The notes under the pieces are model-generated. The model had not been told where the DNA came from. It ran no database searches and saw nothing but the letters and a program-made list of their open reading frames with translations. Made by a program: the position numbers and the translations under genes. From Janibacter sp. A1S7 (lineage in GTDB: Bacteria > Actinomycetota > Actinomycetes > Actinomycetales > Dermatophilaceae), in assembly GCF_037198315.1 (NCBI RefSeq), contig NZ_CP144913.1, positions 3,224,001-3,288,000 on the forward strand: 64,000 bases of DNA, written 5' to 3'. Position 1 is the stretch's first letter; every line of letters begins with the position of its first letter. Shown here one piece after another: positions 8,026 to 16,965 of this stretch.

Positions 8026-9414
8026 CTAGAACCCGCCAGAGTCCTTCGCCATATTCGAGAACCGCGCGTAGTGCCCCTGGAAGCCAAGCACGATGTCGGC
8101 CGTCGGACCGTTTCGGTGCTTGGCCACGATGACGTCCGCCTCGCCCTCGCGTTCGGACTCCGGACCCCGCTCGCGGTGCAGCAAAATCACGAGGTCGGCG
8201 TCCTGCTCGATCGAGCCCGACTCACGCAGGTCGCTCATCGCCGGTCGCTTGTCGGTGCGCTGCTCCGGGCCACGGTTGAGCTGGCTGATCGCGATCACCG
8301 GCACCTCGAGCTCCTTGGCCAGCAGCTTGAGCGCCCGGGAGAACTCCGAGACCTCCTGCTGGCGGGACTCGACCTTCTTGCCCGAGGTCATCAGCTGCAG
8401 GTAGTCGATGACGATGAGCTTGAGGTTGTGCTGCTGCTTCAGCCGCCGGGCCTTGGCGCGGATCTCCATCAGGGCCAGGTTGGGCGAGTCGTCGATGTAG
8501 AGCGGGCTGTCGCTGATCCGCCCGACGACGCGGGAGAGCTTGCGCCAGTCCGGGTCGCTCATCTTGCCGCGACGCAGGTGCTGCAGCTGGATGCTCGCCT
8601 CCGCCGCGAGCACACGCATCGTGATCTCGCTGCGGCTCATCTCCAAGGAGAAGATCGCAGTCGCCATCTGGTGGTGGATCGCCGCCGCGCGGGCGATGTC
8701 CACACCCAGCGTCGATTTACCCACGGCCGGTCTCGCCGCGATGACGACCATCTGCCCGGGATGCAGGCCGTGGGTCAGCTCGTCGAGGTCGTGGAACCCG
8801 GTGGGCACGCCGGTCATCTCGTCGGTACGGCCGGCGGCGACCTCGATCTCGGTCATCGTGTCGTTCAGCGTGTCCCACAGCGGGGCGTAGTCCTCACCGC
8901 CCCGCTTCTCGGCGACGGTGTACACCTCGGCCTGGGCCTGGTTGACGATGTCCTCGACGTCACCGCCGCCCTGGGCGTAACCCATCTGCACGATCTTCGT
9001 CCCGGCCTCGACCAGACGCCGCAGGACCGCGCGCTCGGCGACGATCTGCGCGTAGTACCCGGCATTGGCCGCCGTCGGCACCGACTGGATGAGGTCGTGC
9101 AGGTAGGCCTGCCCACCGGCACGCTGCAGGTCGCCGCGCTTGCTCAGCTCGTCGGCGACGGTGATCGCGTCCGCCGGCTCGCCCCGGGAGTACAGGTCGA
9201 CGACCGCGTCGAAGATCAGCTCGTGCGCGGGACGGTAGAAGTCCTTGCTGCGGACCGCCTCGTTGACGTCACCGATCGCGTCCTTGCTCAGTAGCATGCC
9301 GCCGAGCACCGACTGCTCCGCGCCGACGTCCTGCGGAGGCAGGCGGTCATGAGGGGTCGAGGAGTAGGAGGGCGCGTCGCCGTAGACGCTGGATTCCAAC
9401 TCGCTCGTCGTCAC
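8026..9414 (-). CDS. dnaB: replicative DNA helicase DnaB
   Basis: A 462-residue hexameric replicative helicase. The N-terminal DnaB domain starts at DRLPPQDVGAEQSVLGGML (residues 22-125), followed by a linker and the RecA-like domain with Walker A ARPAVGKST, Walker B LIVIDYLQLM and the ISQLNRG motif H4. The RESGSIEQDADLVILLHRE segment and the arginine finger region are intact. Length is normal and no intein is present, although actinobacterial dnaB genes sometimes carry one. GTG 9414 follows AAAGGGGAG. In many actinobacteria dnaB lies just downstream of rplI in the same direction; here rplI is about 43.8 kb away on the same strand. Confidence 0.97.
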   Translation of the reverse strand: MTTSELESSVYGDAPSYSSTPHDRLPPQDVGAEQSVLGGMLLSKDAIGDVNEAVRSKDFYRPAHELIFDAVVDLYSRGEPADAITVADELSKRGDLQRAGGQAYLHDLIQSVPTAANAGYYAQIVAERAVLRRLVEAGTKIVQMGYAQGGGDVEDIVNQAQAEVYTVAEKRGGEDYAPLWDTLNDTMTEIEVAAGRTDEMTGVPTGFHDLDELTHGLHPGQMVVIAARPAVGKSTLGVDIARAAAIHHQMATAIFSLEMSRSEITMRVLAAEASIQLQHLRRGKMSDPDWRKLSRVVGRISDSPLYIDDSPNLALMEIRAKARRLKQQHNLKLIVIDYLQLMTSGKKVESRQQEVSEFSRALKLLAKELEVPVIAISQLNRGPEQRTDKRPAMSDLRESGSIEQDADLVILLHRERGPESEREGEADVIVAKHRNGPTADIVLGFQGHYARFSNMAKDSGGF

Positions 9415-9528
9415 GTGCTCCCCTTTGGTCCGGCGGCTCCGGGACCCCCCACGGAGGGATCCGCACACCCCCGCGAAAGGGGCGCTCGTGAAGACTCGCA
9501 CCACCCTCTGACAACGCCAAATGACCCT

Positions 9529-9721
9529 GTGGACGGCGGTGTGGAGAGACTGTGGACGACGCGCCATGGGACTGTGCACAGCCCGTGGACAACTCTGTGG
9601 ATCTGCGAGTGGTCGTCCTCACAACACCCCTTCTGACCTGCGGAAACGCACGATCGCGTGTGTGGACCCAAGAATTTTCGGCCATCGGCCATCCACAAGC
9701 ACGGGACACGCCCGATCCACA
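9529..9721. promoter_or_regulatory. cluster of DnaA-box-like TGTGGA hexamers upstream of dnaB
   Basis: Seven TGTGGA/TCCACA hexamers occur in 193 bp (starts 9529, 9540, 9551, 9596, 9661 on + and 9692, 9716 on -), several as TGTGGAC, the core of the actinobacterial DnaA box TTGTCCACA on the opposite strand. CGTGGACAA at 9585-9593 is one base from the consensus. This may be a DnaA-binding region controlling dnaB or titrating DnaA. No dnaA or dnaN is adjacent, so I do not call an origin. Confidence 0.45.
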
Positions 9722-9802
9722 TCTCGGGCCGTTTCGCAACTCCGCAGACACCGTCCGGCAGCATCCCGGACGTTGTGTGCGAAAGGCCTGATCAGAGCAG
9801 GT

Positions 9803-10078
9803 TCACCCCGCCTGTTGGTACCGCTTGCGCGCCCGCTCCTTCGCCTTCGCCGCCTCGACCTCCCGGTCCTTGGGCTCGGCGGTCGTCACGAGGTGGTCCA
9901 GCAGGTGCTGGGTCACCCGGGCGACCTCCTCCACCGCCTCGTCGAAGGCGGCCTGATTCGCCTGACTCGGCTTGGTGGACCCGCTGACCTTGCGCACGTA
10001 CTGCAGCGCGGCGGCGCGGACCTCGTCACTGGTGGCGGGTGGTTCGAAGTTGTGCAGCTGACGGATGTTTCGGCACAT
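9803..10078 (-). CDS. DUF2277 family protein
   Basis: A 91-residue protein beginning MCRNIRQLHNFEPPAT, the family hallmark of DUF2277, followed by DEVRAAALQYVRKVSG and a helical, charged C-terminus. Length is normal for this widespread small actinobacterial family, whose function is unknown. It stands alone between dnaB and a divergent MFS exporter. Confidence 0.9.
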   Translation of the reverse strand: MCRNIRQLHNFEPPATSDEVRAAALQYVRKVSGSTKPSQANQAAFDEAVEEVARVTQHLLDHLVTTAEPKDREVEAAKAKERARKRYQQAG

Positions 10079-10166
10079 GCACCAAGTCTCCTCCCCGACC
10101 AGGTGGGGGGCACCCCTTCGCCCAAATCATTTGTCTCGTGCACACGGTTTGCCTGATCATTGATCC

Positions 10167-11609
10167 ATGCCCACGATCGCGCCGCAGGCGCCTGCCGTCA
10201 CCACGCCTGCGCAGACGACACTGGTCCTGCGGGTGCTCACGGTCGCCACCTTCGTCGTGATCCTCAACGAGACGATCATGAACAACGCGATCCCGCGCCT
10301 GATGGACGACTTCTCGGTGCCGGCGACGTCGGCGCAGTGGCTGACGACGGCGTTCATGCTCACCATGGCCGTGGTCATCCCGATGACCGGCTGGATCATG
10401 CAGCGGCTGGCCGTGCGACGCACCTTCGCGCTGTCGATGGGCCTGTTCTGCCTGGGCACGGCAGTGGCCATGGTGGCCCCGACCTTCGGGGTGCTCCTCG
10501 GTGCCCGGATCGTGCAGGCCACCGGCACCGCGCTGATGATCCCGCTGCTGATGACCACCCTGATGAACCTCGTGCCCGCCGCCGACCGGGGCCGCACGAT
10601 GGGCAACGTCTCCCTCGTCATCGCGGTCGCGCCCGCCATGGGCCCGGCGGTCTCCGGCGCGCTGCTGCGCCTGGGCTCGTGGCGGCTGATCTTCATCACG
10701 GTCCTGCCGATCGCCGCGGTCGCACTGTGGGTCGGCCTGCGCAGCCTCCCGGACGTCGGCGAGCGCGCGGACAGCCGCCTCGACCTGCCCAGCGTGCTGC
10801 TGTCGGTCGTCGGCTTCGGCGGGCTGGTCTACGGCCTCTCCGGGGTCGGTGGCGGCCAGCCCGGCGACGGGGGCGCCGCACCCGAGCCGGTGGTCGACCC
10901 GCTCCTGTGCGTCGGCGTGGCGATCCTCGCGCTGGCCGCCTTCGCCTGGCGCCAACGCTCCCTCGTGCGCAGCGGCGACCCGTTGATGGACCTGCGCACG
11001 CTGCGTTTCCGCAGCTTCACCGGCGCCTTCCTGACGATGTGCCTCGGGTTCGCCGCGCTCATCGCCACGCTGATCCTGCTGCCGATCCACCTGCAGGACG
11101 GCCTCGGGCTGACCACCCTGCAGACCGGGCTGCTGCTCATCCCCGGCGGGTTGCTCATGGGTCTGCTCGGCCCCACGGTCGGGCGCCTCTACGACCGGCT
11201 CGGCGCGCGCCCCCTCGTCCTGCCCGGCAGCATCGGGGTGACCATCTCGCTCGCCTCGTTGGCGGCGCTCGTCCCGGTCGCCGGCCCGTGGGTGATCCTC
11301 GGGCTGCACGTCCTGCTGTCCCTGTCGCTGGCGCTGACCTTCACCCCGCTCTTCACTGCCGGTCTGGGCTCGCTCCCCCCAGGCCTGTACGCGCACGGGT
11401 CGGCCCTGCTCGGCTCCTCGCAGCAGGTCTTCGGCGCCGCCGGGACCGCGACGAGCATCGCGGTGATGTCCCTCGTCGCCGGGTCCGACCCCACGACCGC
11501 CGAGCTGGCGAAGGGGGCCCAGGCCGGCTTCGCGCTGCTGGCCGTCCTCGCCGCGATCTCCGTCCTCACCTGCCTGATGGTCTCCACGCCCCCGGCCGAG
11601 GGCGAGTGA
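10167..11609 (+). CDS. DHA2-family MFS multidrug exporter
   Basis: 480 residues with about 14 transmembrane segments. TM1 carries ILNETIMNNAIPRLMDDF, matching the LmrB/EmrB branch, and TM4-TM5 contain GARIVQATGTALMIPLL and APAMGPAVSGALL (motif C, antiporter signature). It is expected to expel lipophilic toxic compounds with proton antiport. It is a different paralogue from the exporter at the left end and has no adjacent dedicated TetR gene; the nearest regulator, the LacI-type gene, is convergent and 36 bp away. Confidence 0.88.
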   Translation: MPTIAPQAPAVTTPAQTTLVLRVLTVATFVVILNETIMNNAIPRLMDDFSVPATSAQWLTTAFMLTMAVVIPMTGWIMQRLAVRRTFALSMGLFCLGTAVAMVAPTFGVLLGARIVQATGTALMIPLLMTTLMNLVPAADRGRTMGNVSLVIAVAPAMGPAVSGALLRLGSWRLIFITVLPIAAVALWVGLRSLPDVGERADSRLDLPSVLLSVVGFGGLVYGLSGVGGGQPGDGGAAPEPVVDPLLCVGVAILALAAFAWRQRSLVRSGDPLMDLRTLRFRSFTGAFLTMCLGFAALIATLILLPIHLQDGLGLTTLQTGLLLIPGGLLMGLLGPTVGRLYDRLGARPLVLPGSIGVTISLASLAALVPVAGPWVILGLHVLLSLSLALTFTPLFTAGLGSLPPGLYAHGSALLGSSQQVFGAAGTATSIAVMSLVAGSDPTTAELAKGAQAGFALLAVLAAISVLTCLMVSTPPAEGE

Positions 11610-11645
11610 GCGCCGGCCCCGGCTGACGCGCCGTGCCGACTGCGC

Positions 11646-12692
11646 TCACGCGCGGCCGCTACGGCGCATGCGAGCGGGGACGTTGTAGCGGGTGACCACG
11701 TGCACCCCGGAGGCCATCGACGTGGGCGCGCCCGGGGCCAGCCCGTGGTGCTGCAGCACCGCTCGCAGCGCCGAGCGGGCGTCCTCGTGCAGGTCGTGGT
11801 GCAGCACCACGCCGATCTCGCCCGTGCGCAGCAGCTCGAGGTTGTCCGGGTCGAGGTCGTGGCCGACGAAGACCGAGGGGGCCACCCCCTTCGCCCGCAG
11901 CGACGCGAGGATCGCCCGGTTGGCCCCACCGACCGAGTAGACCCCGACGAGGTCATCGCCCGTGCCCAGCTCCGCGGTGACGACGTCCGCGGTGGCGGCG
12001 TCCAACCCGTCGGCGTCACTGACCCGCCGCACCGACAACCCGGGAGCGTCGCGGGCGAGCTGGTCGACGAATGCCTCCGCCCGGGTGCGCTCGCCGACGA
12101 AGGACGAACGGCTCAGCGTGACCAGGACTGCACCCGCCTCCCGTCCGCCCCACCGGTGGATCAGGTGGGCTGCGGTCCGCCCGGCCGACTCGTGGTCGGG
12201 TCCGGCGTAGGCGATCCGCGCGGAGCCGGAGACGTCGGTGACGAGGGTGACCGCCGGGATGCCGCGCCCGGCCAGGGCGGCGATGGCCCCCGCGACCGCG
12301 GGATCGTCGGGGACCTTCAGCAGGACGCCGTGACTGGTCCTCCCCCGCCGCCCGATGCCCTCGAGCGTGCTGACGACGTCCTCGACGGTGCCCGACTCGC
12401 GCAGGTGGAAGCGTGCCCGCACCGCCGCCGGCCGCAGCCCGGTCAGCTGCGCCTCGAGCGCATCCCGGACCTCCCCGGAGAAACGGGTGGGCGCCTGCAT
12501 CACCACGTCCAGCACGAGCGAGCGGGCAGCCAGGCGCAGGGCGCCGGCCTGGCGGTCGAGCTCGGCGATGGCCTGCTCGACGGCCCGGACCGCGCGGGGG
12601 CTGGCGCCGGGACGGCCGTGGAGGACGCGGTCGACGGTCGCCGCGGACAGGCCCGACTGCTCGGCGATGTCGGCGATCCGGTGGCCGCGCAC
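11646..12692 (-). CDS. LacI-family transcriptional regulator
   Basis: 348 residues with an N-terminal helix-turn-helix (RIADIAEQSGLSAATVDRVLHGR) and hinge helix, then a periplasmic-binding-protein-like sugar domain (residues 60-340) of the Peripla_BP type. It starts with GTG immediately after the TGA of the lysoplasmalogenase gene, so the two are co-transcribed and coupled. No sugar-use genes are adjacent, so the effector is unknown; the distant inositol operon has its own GntR regulator. Confidence 0.9.
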   Translation of the reverse strand: MRGHRIADIAEQSGLSAATVDRVLHGRPGASPRAVRAVEQAIAELDRQAGALRLAARSLVLDVVMQAPTRFSGEVRDALEAQLTGLRPAAVRARFHLRESGTVEDVVSTLEGIGRRGRTSHGVLLKVPDDPAVAGAIAALAGRGIPAVTLVTDVSGSARIAYAGPDHESAGRTAAHLIHRWGGREAGAVLVTLSRSSFVGERTRAEAFVDQLARDAPGLSVRRVSDADGLDAATADVVTAELGTGDDLVGVYSVGGANRAILASLRAKGVAPSVFVGHDLDPDNLELLRTGEIGVVLHHDLHEDARSALRAVLQHHGLAPGAPTSMASGVHVVTRYNVPARMRRSGRA

Positions 12693-13358
12693 TCAGGCCC
12701 GCTCGGCCGCCAGCGACCGGTCCCAGTGGCAGACCGCGAGGACGATCAGGGCCTGCCCGAGCACGTAGGTGAGCATCACCCAGAAGCCGTGCAGCGGCAG
12801 CTCGAGCGAGGCGAAGGCGCTGAGCGCGATGAGGCCGTCGGAGACGAGGAAGAGAGCCGCGCCCGTCGTCGCGACGGCATCGATACCGGTGGCCAGCACC
12901 GCCATCCCGACGATGACCAGCCCGTAGAGCAGGACTGCGGGGAAGAGCGCCCCGGCGCCGCTTGCACTCACCGCCACGATCACGCCGAGGAGCACGACGT
13001 AGGGCGCCAGCAGGGCGGGCCTGCGCCGGATGATCGACCGGGAGGCGAAGGGGAGGAAGGCCGCCACGTAGGCCAGTTGCGCCAGGAAGAACGCCCCCAG
13101 CATCAGGCCGAAGCCGAGATCGCTCCCGTCGACGGCGAAGCGCGGCAGCGTGTCGCCCAGCCACGACAGGCCGAGGGCCAACCCGACGAGGCGCACCAGC
13201 AGGGACTTGGGGTTGGGTGTGCCCGCGAGCAGGATCCACAGCAGGGCCGGCATGAGCAGGATCTGGCTCAGGTCGGCCACCACACCGTCGGGCGCGGCCA
13301 CCTGTGCGCCGAGATGGACGACGGTGACGACCACGAGGGCGAGAAGGGCGATCGGCAT
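12693..13358 (-). CDS. YhhN-family lysoplasmalogenase-like membrane protein
   Basis: 221 residues with eight predicted transmembrane helices and conserved acidic positions within them (for example LSWLGDTLPRF and FLVSDGLIAL), typical of the YhhN/TMEM86 family. Characterised members hydrolyse the vinyl ether bond of lysoplasmalogens; in bacteria without plasmalogens the substrate is uncertain. ATG 13358 is chosen because the longer frame runs back through the promoter region of copZ. It is followed without a gap by the LacI gene. Confidence 0.85.
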   Translation of the reverse strand: MPIALLALVVVTVVHLGAQVAAPDGVVADLSQILLMPALLWILLAGTPNPKSLLVRLVGLALGLSWLGDTLPRFAVDGSDLGFGLMLGAFFLAQLAYVAAFLPFASRSIIRRRPALLAPYVVLLGVIVAVSASGAGALFPAVLLYGLVIVGMAVLATGIDAVATTGAALFLVSDGLIALSAFASLELPLHGFWVMLTYVLGQALIVLAVCHWDRSLAAERA

Positions 13359-13455
13359 GGCCCAGAGACTATCCGCGGCGTGGCCGTCCCTGCCGACCGT
13401 GACCGGCAGCGTCCCGGCCGGGGCGCTCCCACCGGTGGGGGTCGTTGTGGATTCA

Positions 13456-13470
13456 TACCCTAGGGGGGTA
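13456..13470. promoter_or_regulatory. CsoR-type copper operator upstream of copZ
   Basis: TACCC-TA-GGGGGGTA matches the G/C-tract palindrome bound by the copper-sensing repressor CsoR (consensus of the form TACCCNNNGGGGTA). It lies 43 bp before the copZ ATG. A nearly identical box precedes copA at 16881. No csoR gene is in the window. Confidence 0.75.
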
Positions 13471-13512
13471 ACGTGGTGAGTGCACCGACAGCCACCACAC
13501 GAAGGACCCCGC

Positions 13513-13719
13513 ATGAGCGCCACCAGCACCTACACCGTCACCGGCATGACCTGCGGCCACTGCGTCGCCTCCGTCACCGAGGAGGTCCAGGAGATCAGCG
13601 GTGTCCAAGACGTCGCGGTCGATCTCGAGTCGGGCGCCGTGACCATCACGAGCGCCGAGCCGGTCGACGAGTCGACCGTGCGCTCCGCCGTCGAGGAGGC
13701 GGGTTACCGGCTGGCCTGA
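13513..13719 (+). CDS. copZ: copper chaperone, heavy-metal-associated domain
   Basis: A 68-residue single HMA domain with the metal site GMTCGHC at residues 10-16 and the beta-alpha-beta-beta-alpha-beta pattern of CopZ/Atx1 proteins. It should bind Cu(I) in the cytosol and hand it to the P-type ATPase. ATG 13513 follows GAAGG; an upstream in-frame start at 13480 would add unrelated residues. A CsoR-type operator lies upstream. Its last 16 bp overlap the convergent M20 amidohydrolase gene. The partner ATPase copA is 3.2 kb downstream on the same strand. Confidence 0.92.
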   Translation: MSATSTYTVTGMTCGHCVASVTEEVQEISGVQDVAVDLESGAVTITSAEPVDESTVRSAVEEAGYRLA

Positions 13720-14891
13720 GCCGGACCCGACCGGGCCGCCGGCTGCCCCAGTTCCGCCCGCGCCACCGCGACGAGGTAGCGCACCCCGTCACCGAGGACG
13801 TCGTCGTTGACGTCGTAGTCGCTGCTGTGCAGCGGGGTGCCGCCGCGGCCGGGCTCGATGCCGTTGCCGAGGAAGGCGAAGCACGCCGGCACGTGCTCGG
13901 CGAAGACCCCGAAGTCCTCGCTCGGCATCGCCGGCGGGCACTGGCCGTCGACCCGCTCGGCGCCGAGGGCGGTCACGGCCGCTGACACCGCACGTGCGGT
14001 CGCCTCGGGGTGGTTGACCGTGGGGGCGAACTCGTGCGTGTAGGTCACCTGGCAACTCGCCCCGTGGGCGGCGGCGATCCCGGTCGAGATCTCCCGGATG
14101 CGCCGCTCGAGCAGCTCCTGCACCCCGGGAGCGAAGCTGCGCGTGTCCCCGGTGATCCGTACCTGCGTCGGGATGGCATTGCGCGCGCCGTCGGTCTCGA
14201 AGCCGGTGCAGGAGAGGACCGCCGGGTCGACCGGGTCGAGGCTCCGGGCGACGACCGTCTGCAGTGCCAGGACGATCTCGGCCCCGATCACCAGCGGGTC
14301 GACCACCGCCTGCGGCCGGGCAGCGTGCCCACCCCGGCCGGTCACGACGATCTCGAAGTTGTCCTCGCTGGCCATGAACCCACCGACCCGGGTGTGCAGA
14401 TGTCCCGCGGGGACGCCCGGCATGTTGTGGATGCCGTGCATCGCGTCGACGGGGAAACGCTCGAAGAGGCCGTCGGCGACCATCGCCCGCGCACCGCGAC
14501 CCGGCTCCTCCGCCGGCTGGAAGACCATCCGCACCGTCCCGTCGAAGTCCTCCTCCGCGAGAACCGCGGCCGCGCCCAGGGCCATCGCCATGTGCCCGTC
14601 GTGGCCGCACGCGTGCATCCGCCCCGGGCTGGTCGAGCCGTGGGCACGCCCGTCGACCTCGGTGAGCGGAAGTCCGTCCATGTCGGCCCGCAGACCGACC
14701 GATCGGGGGGAGGTCCCCTTCGTCAGGGAGGCGACGAGTCCGGTGCCGCCGATGCCGCGGGCCACCTCGTAGCCGGCCTCCCGGAGCACCGCGGCCACGA
14801 AGTCCGCGGTCGCGTGCTCCTCGAAGGCCGTCTCCGGGTGGCGGTGCAGCTGGTGCCGCCAGGCACGCAGTCGCGCGTCGAGGTCACGCAT
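13704..14891 (-). CDS. M20D-family amidohydrolase (hippurate/N-acyl amino acid hydrolase type)
   Basis: 395 residues with the M20 peptidase layout: metal ligands in GRMHACGHDGHMAMALGAA, catalytic EEPG, then a dimerisation (lid) domain from about residue 180 (GHAARPQAVVDP), and a C-terminal metal ligand near PLHSSDYDVND. It is of the IAA-amino-acid or hippurate hydrolase type and should cleave an N-acyl or amide bond. Its ATG overlaps the stop of the ammonia-lyase gene by 8 nt, so the two form an operon, likely for catabolism of a diaminopropionate-like or acylated amino acid. Confidence 0.9.
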   Translation of the reverse strand: MRDLDARLRAWRHQLHRHPETAFEEHATADFVAAVLREAGYEVARGIGGTGLVASLTKGTSPRSVGLRADMDGLPLTEVDGRAHGSTSPGRMHACGHDGHMAMALGAAAVLAEEDFDGTVRMVFQPAEEPGRGARAMVADGLFERFPVDAMHGIHNMPGVPAGHLHTRVGGFMASEDNFEIVVTGRGGHAARPQAVVDPLVIGAEIVLALQTVVARSLDPVDPAVLSCTGFETDGARNAIPTQVRITGDTRSFAPGVQELLERRIREISTGIAAAHGASCQVTYTHEFAPTVNHPEATARAVSAAVTALGAERVDGQCPPAMPSEDFGVFAEHVPACFAFLGNGIEPGRGGTPLHSSDYDVNDDVLGDGVRYLVAVARAELGQPAARSGPAQASR

Positions 14892-15915
14892 CGTCCTGAC
14901 GGCCTTCCGTGCTCAGCAGGACGATGGTCGCGCCGTCGGGCAGCTCGAGGTGGCGCCACAGGTCGACGTCGTGACGGGCGGTACGCACCCCGGCGTAGGT
15001 GGCGGCACCACTCGGCCCGGAGGAGACACCCTGTGCCAGCAGGTCGTCGGACGCCTGCCGCGCCCGGTCGTCGGTGACCGTGGCCGCTGCGTCGACGCCG
15101 TCCCGCAGGAGGGGCCAGGCGAGGCTGGACAGGGTGCCGCAGTTGAGGCCGGCCATGATGCTCTCGCCGGTGCTGACGCTGACCGGCTCTCCCGCGGTCA
15201 GGCTCGCCACGGTGCAGTCGGCGGTGTCCGGCTCGACGACGAGGAGCCGGGTGCGCCCCGAGCTCCCGGACTGCCGGTAGTGGGCGACGACCGCCTGGGC
15301 GAGCGAGCCGACGCCGGACGGGATGACGACGAGGTCCGGCGGGACCCCCAGCTGCTCGTCGATCTCCTCGGAGAGGGTCTCGTAGCCCTCGACGATCCAC
15401 GTCGGGACCTGCTCGTACCCCTCCCACGCGGTGTCCTGGACGAGCTCGCGGGAGGCGTCGGCCGCGGCGTGCTCCGCCGCTGCGCGCACGGCATCGTCGT
15501 AGGGGCCGTCGACGCGCACGAGCCTCGCTCCCTCGGACTCGATCCGCTCGGCGGCCTGCGCACGCATCCCGCCGGGGATGAAGACCGTGGCGCTCGTGCC
15601 CAGGTGCGTCGCCATGCGCGCGACCGCCCGACCGTGGTTGCCGTCGGTCGCGGTGACCAGCGCCGCACCGGGGTGGCGCTCGATGACCTGGTGACAGGCC
15701 CACGAGGCGCCGAGCATCTTGAAGGCCGGCATCCCGAGCCGGGCGGACTCGTCCTTGACGAGGACTCGCCCGACGCCGAGCTCCTCGGCGGCTTGCGGCA
15801 AGTCGACCAGCGGCGTCGGCGCGTATCCCGGCAGGGTGCGGTGGAAGTCGCGGACGCTGGTCGTCGTCACGCCCGTCGACCACGAGCGGGCGGCGGGGTT
15901 GCTGTACGTCCTCAT
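14884..15915 (-). CDS. dpaL: diaminopropionate ammonia-lyase, PLP fold type II
   Basis: 343 residues. KDESARLGMPAFKMLGASWA contains the PLP-binding lysine and matches the (K/R)(D/E)ESxRFGLxAFKxLG signature of diaminopropionate ammonia-lyase (DpaL/YgeX), which converts 2,3-diaminopropionate to pyruvate and ammonia. TATDGNHGRAVARMA and the glycine-rich PSGVGSLAQAVV phosphate loop are also present. It is a little shorter than E. coli DpaL (about 400). ATG 15915 avoids an upstream extension into the divergent promoter. A LysR gene is divergent, the classic arrangement for regulation. Confidence 0.82.
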   Translation of the reverse strand: MRTYSNPAARSWSTGVTTTSVRDFHRTLPGYAPTPLVDLPQAAEELGVGRVLVKDESARLGMPAFKMLGASWACHQVIERHPGAALVTATDGNHGRAVARMATHLGTSATVFIPGGMRAQAAERIESEGARLVRVDGPYDDAVRAAAEHAAADASRELVQDTAWEGYEQVPTWIVEGYETLSEEIDEQLGVPPDLVVIPSGVGSLAQAVVAHYRQSGSSGRTRLLVVEPDTADCTVASLTAGEPVSVSTGESIMAGLNCGTLSSLAWPLLRDGVDAAATVTDDRARQASDDLLAQGVSSGPSGAATYAGVRTARHDVDLWRHLELPDGATIVLLSTEGRQDDA

Positions 15916-15972
15916 GGCACCAGTCTTGCCCGGCCAACCCATCAGGTCCAGCACGCATACTTGGCCATGACC

Positions 15973-15989
15973 CATCACTTTCGTTGATG
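15973..15989. promoter_or_regulatory. LysR-type binding site
   Basis: CATCA-CTTTCGT-TGATG is an interrupted palindrome with the T-N11-A spacing of LysR sites, in the gap between the divergent ammonia-lyase and LysR genes. It overlaps the first possible ATG of the LysR gene (15987), which favours GTG 16002 as the true start. Confidence 0.5.
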
Positions 15990-16001
15990 AATCGAGGAAC
16001 A

Positions 16002-16871
16002 GTGCTGGACGTGCGACGGATGCGACTGCTGCTCGAGCTGTCCCGACGCGGCACCATCGCGGCTGTCGCCGACGCGCTCGCCTACAGTCCGTCCGCGGTC
16101 TCGCAGCAGCTGGGCGTGCTGGAGAAGGAAGCCGGTACCGCGCTGCTCGAGCCCTTCGGTCGACGGGTGCGGCTCACCCCCGAGGGGGAGGTCCTGGCTG
16201 CGCACGCCGAGGCGATCCTCACCGAGCTGGAGCGGGCCGAGGCCGACCTCAGCGCCTCGAGCGGGCAGGTGCGCGGCACGCTGCGGATCGCCGCCTTCCA
16301 GAGCGCGGTCCTGACGCTGCTGCCCGATGCCCTCATCGGTCTCTCCCGTGACCACCCCGACCTGCGCGTCGAGGCCACCGAGATGGAGCCCGAGGAGAGC
16401 CTGCCCGCACTCCTGGCCGGTGACTTCGACCTGGCGCTGTGCGAGGAGTACCCGGCCCACCCGCGGGCCGTCCCCCGCGGGCTCGAACGCACCGACCTCG
16501 TCACCGACGGCCTCCGGCTCGCCGTGCCGCGGTCATGGGGTCGGTTCGATCTCGTGGACCTAGCGGACGCCCCCTTCGCCATGGAGCCGATCGGCTCGAC
16601 CTCCCGGGACTGGGCCGCCGCCACCTGCCGGACCGCAGGCTTCGAGCCGGACGTGCGCTACACGACGAACGACCTGCTCGTGCACCTGCGGATGGTCGAG
16701 CGCGGGCTGGCCGCCGCGCTCCTGCCCGACCTCGTCCAACCACAGGACCGACCCGACGTCCGCCTCCGGCCGCTCGACGGCGGACCGGTCCGACGGATCT
16801 TCGCCTGCACGCGGTTGGGCAGCGCCCGGCGCCCGGCGGTCCGAGCCGCGCTGGAGGTGCTCGCCGGCTGA
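16002..16871 (+). CDS. LysR-family transcriptional regulator
   Basis: About 289 residues. The N-terminal winged helix-turn-helix ([33 protein letters not shown]) is followed by a linker helix and a LysR substrate-binding domain with two Rossmann-like lobes. GTG 16002 is chosen because family members start close to LDVRRMRLL and GAGGA precedes it by 3 nt; ATG 15987 is the alternative. It is divergent from the dpaL-amidohydrolase pair and likely senses their substrate. Confidence 0.88.
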   Translation: MLDVRRMRLLLELSRRGTIAAVADALAYSPSAVSQQLGVLEKEAGTALLEPFGRRVRLTPEGEVLAAHAEAILTELERAEADLSASSGQVRGTLRIAAFQSAVLTLLPDALIGLSRDHPDLRVEATEMEPEESLPALLAGDFDLALCEEYPAHPRAVPRGLERTDLVTDGLRLAVPRSWGRFDLVDLADAPFAMEPIGSTSRDWAAATCRTAGFEPDVRYTTNDLLVHLRMVERGLAAALLPDLVQPQDRPDVRLRPLDGGPVRRIFACTRLGSARRPAVRAALEVLAG

Positions 16872-16880
16872 CCGACGGAA

Positions 16881-16895
16881 TACCCATGGGGGGTA
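16881..16895. promoter_or_regulatory. CsoR-type copper operator upstream of copA
   Basis: TACCC-AT-GGGGGGTA differs from the copZ box only in the two central bases and sits 71 bp before the copA ATG. The TATATGC that follows could be part of a -10 element, so binding would block transcription. Confidence 0.75.
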
Positions 16896-16965
16896 TATGC
16901 TTGATCTGTCACGGGCACCCCGACGACTCCCCGGCCGGACCCGTCACCAGCACAGGAGTAGGCAG

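Noticed and set aside
9415..9802. oriC at the DnaA-box-like cluster
   Set aside because: No dnaA, dnaN or rpmH nearby, most boxes deviate from consensus, and there is no AT-rich unwinding element.
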